Source: Mariannaea sp. PMI_226
Taxonomy: Eukaryota > Ascomycota > Sordariomycetes > Hypocreales > Nectriaceae
Assembly (NCBI GenBank): GCA_024336345.1
Contig: JANFOG010000004.1
Location: forward strand, 186,001 to 250,000
Reading direction: 5' to 3'
Length of the DNA stretch: 64,000 bases
How positions within the stretch are numbered: the stretch's first letter is position 1; the number at the start of each line of letters is the position of its first letter. Of the stretch, positions 22,253 to 34,165 are shown in pieces. The position numbers were made by a program, and so were the translations under genes. Below the pieces are notes generated by a model. It saw nothing but the letters and a program-made list of their open reading frames with translations. It did no database searches and was not told where the DNA came from.

Positions 22253-24477
22253 ATGTCAGAAATTCTTTTTACATCCTATGGATTTTTGGCTCTCAAAGGC
22301 CTCCCATTTCTATCCCAGCTGGACGCCCAGTTTCTGGAGAGCAATGGATGTTTTCACCTGCCACTCCGGCCCGTCCTCGAAGAGTTTCTTCGCACCTATT
22401 TCCTCTACGTCCATCCATGCTATCCACTGATAAATGAGGCCGAGTTTTGGAAGGTATATTGCGAAGTAAAGGACGATGACGGGTCTCGCACAACCATGTC
22501 CCTGCTAGTTCTTCAGGGAATGCTGTTCGCCAGCTCTGCCGTAAGATTGCCCTGGGGAATGCGTATGAGCTTTCTAGCATCCTAACGCGTTCTATTTTTT
22601 TTTTCTGTAGTTTGTCTCTCCGGCAGCCCTCAAAAAAGCAGGATACCCAGGTGTAAAGGATACACGAAGTCTTTTTTATCGGAGAGCCAAGGTGCGTTCC
22701 AGCGCAACAAATCGCCGATTAAGCTCGCATTCCTGACAACAGTTCGCAGCTCTTGTTTGACCTTGGTGCAGAACGAGATGCGTTCTCAAAGGCTCAGGGG
22801 GCATTTTTATTGACATATCAATTCTCCTCCATCGACCCTCACGTAGGCAGCCATTGGCTCTCCCTTTCCATCCAGAATGCCCTCATTGCCCAGAACTATT
22901 CGCCTGAACCGTCCAGTTCTGATCGCGCGCTTCAAAGGCGCAACAAACGTCTCTGGTGGAGCATTTACTTGAGGGACCGGATTCTGGCACTTGGCCTTCG
23001 CCGCCCCATTCAGATCACATCCTACAACTTCAACCTCCAGGCAGAAGATGTAATGTCCCTGGAGGACTTTGGGGATGAAATTTACCAGTCGGAAGTATAT
23101 TCTCCCGATATAAAGCAGAATCTCATCGATATTCTGCACTTCCAGTGGTGTCTTGCCATCGTCCTCACCGAGGTGCTCTCAATCGCCTACAAACCCCGTC
23201 AATTGAACGTGATGCGGTCCCGCGAAGAGCTTCGCAAGAATCTTCTCGAAATTGATACCGCAAAATCAAAACTAGATCATTGGAAAGTCTATGCAGAGGC
23301 GGCTTTTGACAGATTCCTTCATGACAGCACAACACATCCTTCCGTTATCCTTTTCACCAATTTGACCTACATTTACTTCTAGTACGTTTCATCTCTGACC
23401 CTTTTTATCTCTAATCTTCTCACCAGCTGTGTAGCGCCGGACAGATTGCCTTGTGTCATCATGAAACACTCATTATACAGGGCGCGGGAGCATACGCACT
23501 TGATCTGCACGAAGTACGGCTGCAGCAGATTCGTGATGAGCTGGGCACGGCAACCCAAGAGACGACTGAGTTGGTGAGGTTTCTCATAAACCAGGGATTG
23601 ATTCAATACGTCCCGATATCTGTGTAAGTCTCAACGATTTAGCGACATTCCCTGGAGAGAAGCCTTCCGACTAACAGTATAAAACAGCATAGCATACTTT
23701 GCATTCCCCCTCATGGTAGGCGCCCTCGACGATAGCCTATCGCCTGCATTGGACTACAAAGATGAGGATAGTCCCTCATCCTACTTCTTTGAGGCGATGC
23801 GACTGTGCGGAGACCGGTTCGAAGGGGCCGATGACATAACCAATATGGTTTCTCAAGTTCTAGAGTCTGCCAAGATCCCCATGTCATCAAGGCGCCCCAG
23901 CAGGATTGAAGCGCGTCGCAAAAGCCTCAGTAGTGAAATCATGGCGCCAGACTCGTCCCTGTCAAAGAACAAGCGTTCTAGCACAACATCATGTTGGACC
24001 GCCGTTCTCATAAATGACTCCAACCTTTACCTCCGTCTTTATCTATCTCTTGATTACATTTTGGCCACCGGTGAGCCGTTAACCACTACTGATTTGCCAT
24101 TATTTATTCGAGAGGGAAACAGAAAGTCTCTCAATCCAGGCCCTCACCGGGGTATCCCTGGGGGGCTCCAGCAGTTCCTACGCGAGCAGCAGCTATGCAT
24201 TGAGTTAGAAAGCGCCTTGGAGACTGAGACTCAGACGCTCAAATCCAAAAGTCCAGGCCGAGATGCAATACAAAGAGAGGGAGGCAGTGCCGGCCGTACT
24301 ATAAGACCGAGGGATGTGTTATTGGTTGACGATTGCAATTCAACGAACAATCGGACCTCATCGGAGCCCATGAGTGATGCCAGGAGTTTACTCTTGAATC
24401 AGAAAGTTTCATGGGATTATGATACAGCTTGGGCGGGGAATCTGTTTGAAGAGATGACTGGAATACTTTGGGGCTAA
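22253..24477 (+). CDS. fungal-specific transcription factor domain protein (CTF1-like), zinc cluster not found
   Basis: Five exons (22253-22540, 22611-22691, 22750-23381, 23435-23623, 23688-24477) give 659 aa. The middle-homology region of zinc-cluster regulators is clear: FLRTYFLYVHPCYPLINEAE, LQGMLFASSAFVSPAAL, the SLFYRRAK..LLFDLGAERD block and RRNKRLWWSIYLRDRILALG (about residues 170-235). The ending resembles cutinase-regulator CTF1-type factors (GLIQYVPISVIAYFAFPLMV). The usual N-terminal Zn2Cys6 domain is absent from this model and from 1.6 kb upstream. The true start may lie upstream: a good acceptor (TTTCTATCCCAG) occurs at about 22318, just before LDAQFLESNGCFHL, which is internal in relatives. 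It may be a zinc-less cofactor or an incomplete model. It converges with the polygalacturonase gene, 209 bp between stops. Confidence 0.8.
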
Positions 24478-24686
24478 TAAAAGCGATTGTCGCGAGTTGT
24501 AAAGTCGACAATGTGTGATGTGAACGTGATTGTCACCCAATTTCAACTCAACTCGTTGTATAAGAATAGTCGTCGCTCTCTAAACTCAAAGTTGTATGTA
24601 CAAAAAGTCGTTCAGTGGAGAAGAGAAGTTACTATATGAAGAAACGCATGTACCCAGATGCCAGCGTCTGGTCTTTAGAAGGGCCT

Positions 24687-26258
24687 TCAGGACGGGCATC
24701 CAGAAGAAGGATAGTTGCAGCTCCCTCCGCTGCTACCACCTGTGATACTCACACCAGTGTAGGTGAAATCAGAGCAGGATCCATCACCGCACAGAATGTA
24801 ATAGTTGTATGCTTTTCCAGTCGCTGTACCAGTAACATCCTCGAAGGTAACGCCTTTAATTGTGACTCCATTAGTGGGATCGCCTGTTGGGCCGCCGTTC
24901 AAGTAGTCTTGTTGAACATCAAGTCCATATGTAGTGATGCCAGACATTGTGACATTGCGATAAATCACATTGGCGACGGTTCCAGTCGTTCCACTGTTCG
25001 TCTTGATGCGCACACCGTTTTGGCTGTCGACAACTTGGGCATTGGCGAATGTGACGCCATCAACAGTGTTGTTACTCTTGCCACCGATGGAGCCAATACT
25101 GAGGCCGTGGCCTCCGTAGCAGTAGATGCCATCAATCACAATATTGGAACCTGAGGTGACCGCTACGCAGTCGTCCTGGTTGTGCACCCATATGTTGCTG
25201 AGCGTCACAGTGTCGGAGGCGGAAATGTCAAAACCGTCGGTATTGTGAGCAGCTGGGTCTCCGTCACTGCTGTCATTAGCGGCATCGCCGTCCGAATTGT
25301 CCAGAGTAATATCGCTCATCTGGAGGTTGTAATTGCCATTGATGTAGAAACAGTGAGTTGGCCAGTTCTTGATGTTCAGGCCAATGATCTTAGAGTTGTA
25401 CGTCTTCTTCACAACGAAGAAGTGGTCGGGCCTAATATACACGAGTTAGTCGGAGCCTGTGATCAGTAACATGCTGAGTGACACAGAGTACATATGTATG
25501 CCAAAAATAACTCACTTGGAACTTCCTCCATTAGATCCTTGACCGTCCCAGTATGCCGCGCCATTGCCTTCAATGACATGTCCATTGGTTCCCTGCAGCG
25601 TGATGTCGTGGCCCGACACAACAATCGGATCAAAGTCATCATCGTCGGTTGTGCCAAAAGTTGTAGTGCCCTCGAACGTGACTACAGATCCGGTTTGAAG
25701 CCCTTGGAGATCCAGAGTAGAAGAGGCTGGCATGGACAGATCAGAGAGGACAATATTGGTACAGCTTGCCACAGCAGAGGAGAGCTGGGCATATTCGGTA
25801 ACAGTGCAGGCACCAGAGCCTACCACCACAGTTGCTGGCTCCGTTGGGAGCTTGACTTGGGAAGATGTAGACACAGAGTTGGGGAGGCCACTAGTGGCTG
25901 AGCCAATGCTGGCGGGTGCTGTGTAAGTCAGAAAAGTTGAGATGCGCGTTGCAGAAGACGGCAGATCCGCCGTAGAACTCGACACAATCGCCGTAGGAGA
26001 ACTAGCTTCAACACCAGTTGCACCCGTCACATAGCACGAGCAAGCACTGGATAGGTGGTTAACCTTCCCGTCGCAGGCAGAGAGGAACAGCGTCGGAACG
26101 GCATCGGTGACGGTGATAACCGCAGTGGTAAAGGTAGCGCAGAAGTTGGCGGCCTCGACTGAAGAAGAAACAAAAGCTCCACCACACGCGTGAGAGCGCC
26201 AGTTCGAGCAGCCCATAGCATACGGCACAGCCGCAGCAAGAAGATGAAAAGATTTCAT
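24687..26258 (-). CDS. secreted polygalacturonase (glycoside hydrolase family 28) with N-terminal Cys-rich extension
   Basis: Two exons (26258-25516, 25431-24687) give 495 aa from MKSFHLLAAA; the ATG at 26348 would precede the signal peptide and is less likely. The enzyme hydrolyses alpha-1,4-galacturonan in pectin outside the cell. GH28 catalytic motifs are all present: NTDG (311-314), QDDC (333-336), GGHGLSIGS (about 354-362) and RIKT (389-392). The beta-helix begins near residue 150 (ACTVTEYAQLSSAVASCTNIVLSDL). Before it lies a roughly 130-residue extension: a Cys-containing module (GCSNWRSHACGG, NFCATF, SACSCYV) and a Ser/Thr/Ala-rich linker. Ordinary endo-polygalacturonases are about 360-380 aa, so the extension explains the excess length. 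It could be a binding module. Confidence 0.92.
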
Positions 26259-29095
26259 TGATATGAAAAGGGAAATAAATGAACTAGTAAAGAGTGAAGA
26301 GGAAAGAAAAACAAGGAAGTGATCAAAGAAAGAACGACGAAGGCACACAGAACATCTCAGACAGCTGAAGACTTGCTATGAATTCCCAAGTTCATCGACG
26401 TTGCGAATCAAACACATATATACATGTATATGTATGCTGTTTCTATCGCGGTCTCAATAAATGACCTACCGAGTTGAAGAGCCGGTCCGGGAACTCGGCA
26501 TCCTAGTCTCTTGTGCGCGTCAAGGCCTGTTGTTAGTGAGGACTGTCAGTCAACACATGTGAATACGGGTATCTGGGCCCCTTGGTAATCAATCTCGTTC
26601 TCTTCTGTTTCAGGGTATGCAAAGGCATTCGGTGGCGTCTGTTTCAGACGGTGTTTTCTGAGCCCACGAATCGGCGGGCGACCCTCAACTGGGGAACACG
26701 GAGAATTTAGTTGGCCGCGCATGCACGTACGTACACCGCATGCACGTCCTCTTAATTTTCTTCTCTGTCGATCGAAAATTTTATTGTTTTCCTTGAAATG
26801 TCAATAATACGCGACGATTTGTGATAAGCCTTTGGATCTTTCACGTCCCTAGACACTTCACTGACAATCAGCTACCATGCTAACAGGAGTTTGAACAGCC
26901 CAAGGAAATATTCAAAGAGAAAACATTTGATGTCGCGAGTTCAAATTCTGCGATATCCATTCGAAGCTGGACGTATGTTGTATCAGCCATCATCCTACCT
27001 AAGACTTGAGAAATGCGAGTAGAGATGATGCTCAAGGAAATATCCAAGGAAAAGGATTGTGTAGTTTTCTTACGAATTATTTCGCATTAAGTGCCCAGAG
27101 GGCGACATACGAGACGCGTGAGCCTGGAATAGCCCTCCAGGCTAGTCATCTCGAAGTAGAAAAAACTTCCCGCTCACAGTTCAATGTTCAACGACAGAGT
27201 ACGGGCGTCCAGTCGGCAATGGATATTGGTCCCGTTGACACTGCCATTCAGGGCTGGCCCAAAATATTACATGTATTATGCGAATGGCTTCTCGGGGGAT
27301 TCATGTCTGATAGCTCCAACCTTTGGAGCCAACACGTCAGATGTCCACATCTTATCGACAATAAGGAAGTTCCAGTGCATTCTCATGCTTTATATTTATA
27401 GGACAACACTCAATGGAGGACCTTAGAGCCAATGAATGTTATTTTAGAGGCTGTGGAACGAGATGTCTGCGATAATGGTGTGTCTAATGGTCCATTGCAT
27501 AGCTAGCTCTCGTAACAGAACAGTACTGTGCAAGCAATACCTTTCATCCTAAGACTCTGCAAGGACCCCAGCCAAGGAACAAGAGCTTTCTCTTATATAG
27601 ATATAAGTACTAAAGCAAAGACGTTCTCATTTGATATATGATAAATGATAAAACCAATCCCTAGCATATCAAAGTTCTACCCTTCAGTCCGAGAAAGCCA
27701 CCAATCAACACTAACCTGGCCGCAGCCACCTCCTACCTTTTGCTTCATTTTTCCCCCGTTAAATCAGATATACTACGCTTATAAATCTTCAAATTTGAAG
27801 CTTTTACTTCGAAAAACTTTAACTACGCTAGCTGACTGCTCTGTGAGTCCTCATACTGTCAATGTGCCTTCGCCGCATCTCGATTCATCATAGGACCAAG
27901 CAAACGAAACAGACACGTCGTATCACGAATGGAACTCGCGAGGCCAAGTATACAGAAAGGTTCAGCGAAGATAGCAAAAATCTCAAATAACCATCATCGC
28001 AGAATCCAAATCTCTTCCTTCTACAGGTGATGATAACCGGCTTACTATGACTATAAAATTGATTGTCGTGCAATTTTCTTCGATTTTCGACCCGGCAAAA
28101 GAGCCTTTTTACTAGTGTCGCAGGTAATAACATTGGAGAAACATGAGTCCAAATCCTAAGCGGAAGAGTAGGTAGTATTCTTTTTCAACGGCTTGCTATT
28201 CAAGCATGGATATTTCAACACCACGGAGTTCATAGCACCTCAGTAAAAACGTCTTTCTAGGAGTCAAGGCGCACTATGTAGATACCTCCCCTACCGAACG
28301 AGTCGGCGTTGTATCACGTTTCTGACTGGTGTCCTGTCATCTGGAGTCTAAGCGACAGTGCCAACCTGGCGTGACAAGTTTCTCCTTAATATAAGCATCT
28401 CCAAATTTGGGCGCATAACCAGCATCTGTGGGCTCATTCTTGCACCTGCATCTCGTAATGGCCCCACACCTGCAGTGTCAGAGGTGTGTTAAATAGCTTG
28501 GCCCTCAACTTGGCAAAATGCTGGTCAGCTCGCATCAGTTGAGCATGCGAGATGGTGGGCAAATATTTGAATGAATAGGCAATACGTTGAGGTAAAGTTT
28601 TTGGGGGGCCCCTTGGCCTTGTCCCCAAGGAAATGCTAGACCTTCGTCCCTTCGATACGTTGACTTTGGTCACCCCATTTCCCCCCCTGTTCTCTGATCC
28701 GTGTCGTCAACCATGGCAATCCTTGCGCTCCTCCTGGATGTCGGAAGCCGAGAAAAGCTGCTGTTCCAAACGTCACATCTGGCTGTACGGATATAAGAGC
28801 ATTTTGTTGGAGGGTTCCCCTTGGATGTGGATTCTTGCCCCTTTCAACCCTGTATACCACCTCCGCAGCCAACATCCTCAAATTCAGGATTACGACTACA
28901 AGTGCTGTTCACTGCTGATCCGATTGCCTGAAAGCAGCGAGACAAAAACCAACCTTCAGGGCAATGACCGAACTCATGACCAACACGGCATCGACAGATG
29001 TCCAGGGTATTGAAGTACTGGGTGCGTGAATGGATGAGAATCGCATTATCATTGGACATTGAATACTGATCCAACCTTTAGACCCCCCTGAGAAT
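26259..29095. other. 2.8-kb spacer, no recognisable gene
   Basis: It carries the polygalacturonase promoter and, at its right end, that of the acetyl-CoA synthetase. The frame at 27006-27401 is open but matches nothing. Near 28600-28630 there is a short GC-rich inverted repeat (CCTTGG...CCAAGG). Confidence 0.45.
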
Positions 29096-31322
29096 ATGTC
29101 TAGTATGTTAAGACCCTGCCAGCGGTACACACTTGGAACCATCTAACCCTATGCGCTGCTCCTTACCAGAATCTGACCACATGCCGCATTTGGGGAGTAT
29201 GCACACTTCACCTATGATCTAAAAGGCTGCGTGCCGTTTAATTGGCGTACTCACATTGACAACAATCTCAGGCTTCGAAAATTATAAACATCTGCACCAC
29301 CAATCAATTACCAACCCTGAAGAGTTTTGGGGCGGCCAGGCACAGGAACTCTTGACCTGGTCCCGAGATTTTGGTCAAGTGCATACCGGCAGTTTCGAGC
29401 ATGGCGACAATGCCTGGTTTATAGGTGGTGAGCTTAATGCGTCGTTCAACTGCGTGGATCGTCATGCGTCCAATTCTCCCGACAAGGTAGCCATCATCTA
29501 TGAGGGCGATGAACCAGATACTGGATGCACGCTCACGTATGGAGAGCTCTTGCGTGAAGTTTGCAAGCTCGCCCATGTTTTGAAACGAATGGGAGTGCAA
29601 AAGGGTCATGTGGTGGCCATCTATCTTCCCATGATTCCAGAAGCACTCATTGCCAGCCTCGCCTGCGCCAGGATCGGTGCCATCCATTCCATCATATTTG
29701 CTGGATTTTCTTCCGAAGCCGCAAGAGATCGCATTCTTGATGCAAACTGTAAAGTCGTCCTCACAACTGACGAGGGGAAAAGGGGCGGGAAGACAATTCA
29801 CCTTAAAGGCATCATTGACAAGGCTCTGGCCCAATGCCCCGACGTCAATGGGGTTTTAGTTCTCAAACATACGGGTGCTGATGTTCCTTGGGTTGAGGGA
29901 CGAGACCACTGGTGGCACGAAGAGACTCAGAAATGGCCTGGGTATATCCCACCTGAGCGTATGGATTCGGAGGACCCCTTGTTTCTCCTTTACACTTCCG
30001 GCTCGACGGGAAAGCCCAAAGGTATTTTGCATTCCACAGGCGGCTTTCTCGTTGGGGCAGCATCGACTGGAAAGTACGTTTTTGACCTCCACGACGGTGA
30101 CCGATTCTTCTGCGGCTGCGATGTGGGCTGGATTACAGGACACACCCACGTCCTTTACGCGCCATTGCTGCTTGGTGTAACTACGGTCGTTTTTGAGGGC
30201 ATCCCGGCTTACCCAACGTATTCTCGCTACTGGGAGATCATCGATAGACACCAAGTTACACATTTTTACGTGGCACCTACCGCGCTACGCGTTCTAAAGA
30301 GGGCTGGCGATGAATTCATGACGGGTGATATGAGCCACCTTCGAGTTCTGGGCTCTGTCGGCGAGCCCATCGCGCCGGAAGTCTGGAAATGGTATTATAA
30401 TGTAGTGGGCAAAGGCAAGGCCTCAGTTGTTGATGTGAGTTCTTTTTACCCTGCTTCTTATGAGAGTATATGGCACGGATATAGCCGCTGCTGACTGCCA
30501 AACTCCAGACCTATTGGCAGACCGAAACCGGAAGCCATGTTATCACGCCGCTCGCTGGCATCACACCGATGAAGCCTGGTTCTGCCACTCTTCCTTTCTT
30601 CGGTATCGACCCGGTGCTGTTGGATCCGATCTCTGGAGAGGAGATTGAAGGACATGATATTGAAGGTGTGCTGGCTTTCAGAAAGCCATGGCCCAGTCTG
30701 GCTCGCTCAATATGGGGCGCCCATGACCGGTATATGGATACCTATTTGAACCCTTTCCGGGGCTATTATGTGAGTGGTTGTCAAATATCTACACTAGCAG
30801 GAGGGAAGATTTTTAGCGCGGCTGACATTGGAAAAAAAAAAAAATCGATAGTACACTGGAGATGGCGCCAGTCGAGACGAGTCTGGCTTTTACTGGATCC
30901 GTGGACGAATGGACGATATCATCAACGTTAGTGGCCACCGCATCTCAACAGCCGAAATCGAGGCAGCCCTAATCGAACACCCAACCGCATCTGAAGCAGC
31001 AGTAGTAGCAACTGCAGACGAAATCACAGGGCAGGCGTCCAACGCGTTCGTCGTGTTGAAACCTGAAAGCGTGGGGTCTACCGTCCACCACGAAGTCCAC
31101 CACGAGCTGAGGATGCAAGTCCGGATGGTGATTGGACCATTTGCGACGCCCAAGGCCATTTTCGTGGTCACTGACCTGCCAAAGACTCGGTCGGGCAAGA
31201 TTATGCGCCGAATCCTGCGGAAGATCCTAGCCGGGGAGGAAGACCAATTGGGGGATATCTCCACTTTGGCTGACCCATCGGTTGTCGCTCATATCATCGA
31301 AACCGTGCGCGCAGTGTGCTAA
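29096..31322 (+). CDS. acetyl-CoA synthetase (acetate-CoA ligase)
   Basis: Five exons (29096-29102, 29170-29196, 29272-30434, 30509-30769, 30852-31322) give 642 aa. It activates acetate to acetyl-CoA through an acetyl-adenylate. Landmarks are the N-terminal [16 protein letters not shown], the phosphate loop [11 protein letters not shown] (about residue 250), [22 protein letters not shown], the hinge [14 protein letters not shown] and the catalytic Lys in [11 protein letters not shown] (about residue 600). The family and most exons are certain. The start model, a 7-nt first exon plus a 27-nt second exon, is inferred because it gives the reading [16 protein letters not shown] with phases that close. 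It could be the main facA-type enzyme or a paralogue; length is slightly below the usual roughly 670 aa. Confidence 0.93.
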
Positions 31323-31989
31323 ACTATTGGCCGACTATTGGGTGTTAGGTGGTAGTAATTCACGGCAAGGTACCCGGGGCCTTATCTCAAGCTTATTTCA
31401 GCTCTTTCAGGGATTTGTTCTCTCAAAAGAATTTTTCATTTCACAAGGCCTCGCTCAGCCCAAACTACGGAGTATGTCCATAGGTGTATCCATCCATATC
31501 CATATTCTTACACACTCCTCGTATTTTATGCCATTATTAGATAAGCGTTCCCCCTATTTATCTAACTATTTGATGATTACTGTACCGGTACTACTACATA
31601 AGCAATGGGAACGCACGCTCGCCTCTTCAAGATGACAAAAATCTTCTTGCGTGATTTACCAACTCCCATTTGCTATCTATTTAGCCGATCAGGCATTGCC
31701 TGCCTGCTCTACCAACCTAATGAGAACTACATGTTTTCCCTTTTCTTCACCTTGCCCCCTCTTCTAGACACGTATTCAATCAGTTAGTCGCAAGCTTGGC
31801 AAACTGGCCAGTTGGCCATCATCTCTCACTCTCACACACACTTTCTCTTTCTGCCTTTCCTTACCTTTCTTTTCTTACCTCTCCTTGCCTTATCTTACCT
31901 CACGACTGGGTTTCTCGACATGACCTGACGCCAACACTAACCCCTCTCAATCGTCGGCCCACTCTTCAAACGCCAAACCATTTTTCATC
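31323..31989. promoter_or_regulatory. spacer and CT-rich promoter/leader of the GT32 gene
   Basis: No gene is seen. A strongly pyrimidine-rich stretch at about 31820-31900 (CTCTCACTCTC, TTTCTTTTCTTACC) lies just upstream of the GT32 ATG. Such CT tracts are common just before transcription starts in filamentous fungi. Confidence 0.45.
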
Positions 31990-33215
31990 ATGAAGTTTTC
32001 TTCACTACCCGAGATCGAGCAGAGCACAACTGCGATTAAAGCCTTTATTGCGCGGGCGCTTAACAGGAAAAACTCTCGCGGCGTGATCACCTTCGTGGTA
32101 GCCATCTTCGTACTGTTCGCAACATGGACAGGTTATGAACTCGTTCTTGCTGGCGGTGAGGGTATCAGTATCCACGCCCCAAGCTTGCACCTTGGGGGGT
32201 TCTCGCCGAAGCCGGAAAACAACGACACCACAACGAGCTTGATTCCCCAAAAGATCTGGCAGGTCATGTTGAGGAGCGTCGATCCCCATGCTTTGCGTGA
32301 AATGCCAACTTGGCTCGCGAAAAACATGGACTATCAATAGTAAGCAGCGTGCCCCGCGAGACACAAGACAAGCCATCGTAGATTGATGATGAAAAATCAT
32401 ACTAACCAATTTCGCCTCGGTATAGTACTCTTCTCGGTGATAAGAAGAGCGATGAATTTGTTCAGAAGAACTTTGCTAAAGAGCCTCGACTCATCGAGGT
32501 CTACTCAAAATTGCAAAACATTGGCATGAAAGTGGACCTCCTCCGATACCTCTTGATGTACATTGAAGGGGGCGTCTACGCAGATATCGATGTTGCTGCA
32601 GTTCGGCCAGTTGACACTTGGGTACCTGAGCATCTGCGTGGCACTATCAAGCTTATCGTAGGCCCTGAGTTTGACCGACTTGGTGGCGGCGCGTGGGCTG
32701 GAATGCCATATTATGTGCAATTTGGACAATGGACGGTAGCTGCTGCTCCAAGACATCCAGTCTTTCGCACGCTTATTGACAGAGCACTACAAGGGATAGA
32801 GGACCTCATCGCGGACTCTGGCGTCCCGATCGAAGAGTTCAAGCCGTCTAATAACAATCAAGTGCTTAACTCCACAGGGCCGATAGCATTTACCGAAACG
32901 GTTTTCAAATATATGCAAACTTTTGACTCGAATTTGACGGACACACAGAACCTATCGGCAATGAAAGAGAGTCGGGTGTATGGAGATGTACTGGTGCTGA
33001 CCATTGACGGGTTTGGGACGGGCCAGGTACATTCAGGAAGCTCGCACAATGGCACTATGCCTGAGTCTGCCTTGGTCCATCACAAATTCTGGAGTTCTTG
33101 GACTAAAGCCGATCAGATGGACCACAGTAAAGACAAGGAAGAGCACAAGGAACATAAACGCGAAGAGGAGTATGGAGGTGAAGAGCAGACTGGGGTTGAG
33201 GACAACAAAACATGA
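31990..33215 (+). CDS. glycosyltransferase family 32 (OCH1-like) Golgi protein
   Basis: Two exons (31990-32339, 32426-33215) give 379 aa. A type II membrane anchor lies at about residues 32-47 (VITFVVAIFVLFATW). The luminal catalytic domain begins LIPQKIWQVML and has the DXD sugar-nucleotide motif in GGVYADIDV (about residues 165-173), preceded by the family's LLRYLLMYIEGG helix. Members such as Och1/Hoc1 are alpha-1,6-mannosyltransferases of N-glycan and wall-mannan synthesis. The exact linkage made here is inferred. The C-terminal tail (about residues 340-379) is highly charged, rich in Lys/Glu/His, and probably unstructured. It follows the acetyl-CoA synthetase gene on the same strand but has its own promoter space. 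Confidence 0.87.
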
Positions 33216-34165
33216 TCACAAGGACGATGAGGACGACAAGGATAAAATCTGGATGAATATCTCCGGGACGTGCACTAATGGTTGATTTGTTAATGCGAGG
33301 AAATAAGGAACAGGGTCGCTGGTTTTGCCTATCTTTTCTAACATTAGAAGAGACGATACTGGCCATTGAGCGCAGTGGGTTGCTTCCCAACAACGTTGCT
33401 TACTTACATTTGTATATTTGGGTTAAATCGTACATACCTTCAGTTGCTACATAAGTTACTTTATATTTTAAGAGATGTATAATATATAAAAGCTACATTT
33501 ATATGCATAGTGGGTGAAAAAAAAAGGTAAGAAAGTAAAAAAGATTCCAAACCTATAGGCCCTAACCCGCATTCAATCTCATAGAAAGCTTAACAACGTA
33601 CTTTGTATCACTACCAATTCGGAGTCATTACTCTTGACACACAAGCTAGCCTCCATCTATGGGAAAACAATGTTGGGTCTCGAGTGAATTATTTTGCTTG
33701 AGATGTCAAGTTATACCTCCATCATTGCCACATCCTGCATTATTACACACGCCCACGAGGCACGCCACTTGGATATCAGGATAAATCACGAGGATTACTG
33801 AATGCAGGCAACACATAGCTAATACTCCAGTCCAAGATGGGAACCCACAAAGTGTATTTATTATCCCCTTGCACCATATCCCTCCTGATTCTCTGTTTCT
33901 ATAAAGTTTGTAGCTCAAGCAAAAATGTCAGAAATAAATTTCTTCCCCGTAGCTACAAACGGAAAATTCTCTGTATTGATTTCACTTTCCGGCTGCCCCT
34001 TTCTATGATGAACAATACATCAATAACTAGCATGATTTAGCAAAGCCTTCCCAGTAACCATGACCTCTCGACCAAGACCCCAGTACTTTATTCAAGCACT
34101 TGTTTTCTTGTCCCACCTAGACAATTGCTTGTTAGACAAATAGTTTCCACGAGATGCCGGTAAAC
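33216..34165. other. AT-rich convergent spacer
   Basis: It lies between the 3' ends of the GT32 and carrier genes. AT-rich sequence at about 33420-33540 (including an A9 run) is consistent with polyadenylation regions. No gene is seen. Confidence 0.5.

Noticed and set aside
25182..25901. long plus-strand frames of 95 and 135 codons
   Set aside because: They lie antisense to the polygalacturonase gene, whose own frame carries all GH28 motifs.
26930..26960. GAGTTCAAATTCTGC, tRNA B-box-like
   Set aside because: No acceptor stem, A box or plausible cloverleaf could be formed around it.
27006..27426. two overlapping plus-strand frames
   Set aside because: No recognisable domain; considered as a frameshifted relic but nothing supports a parent gene.
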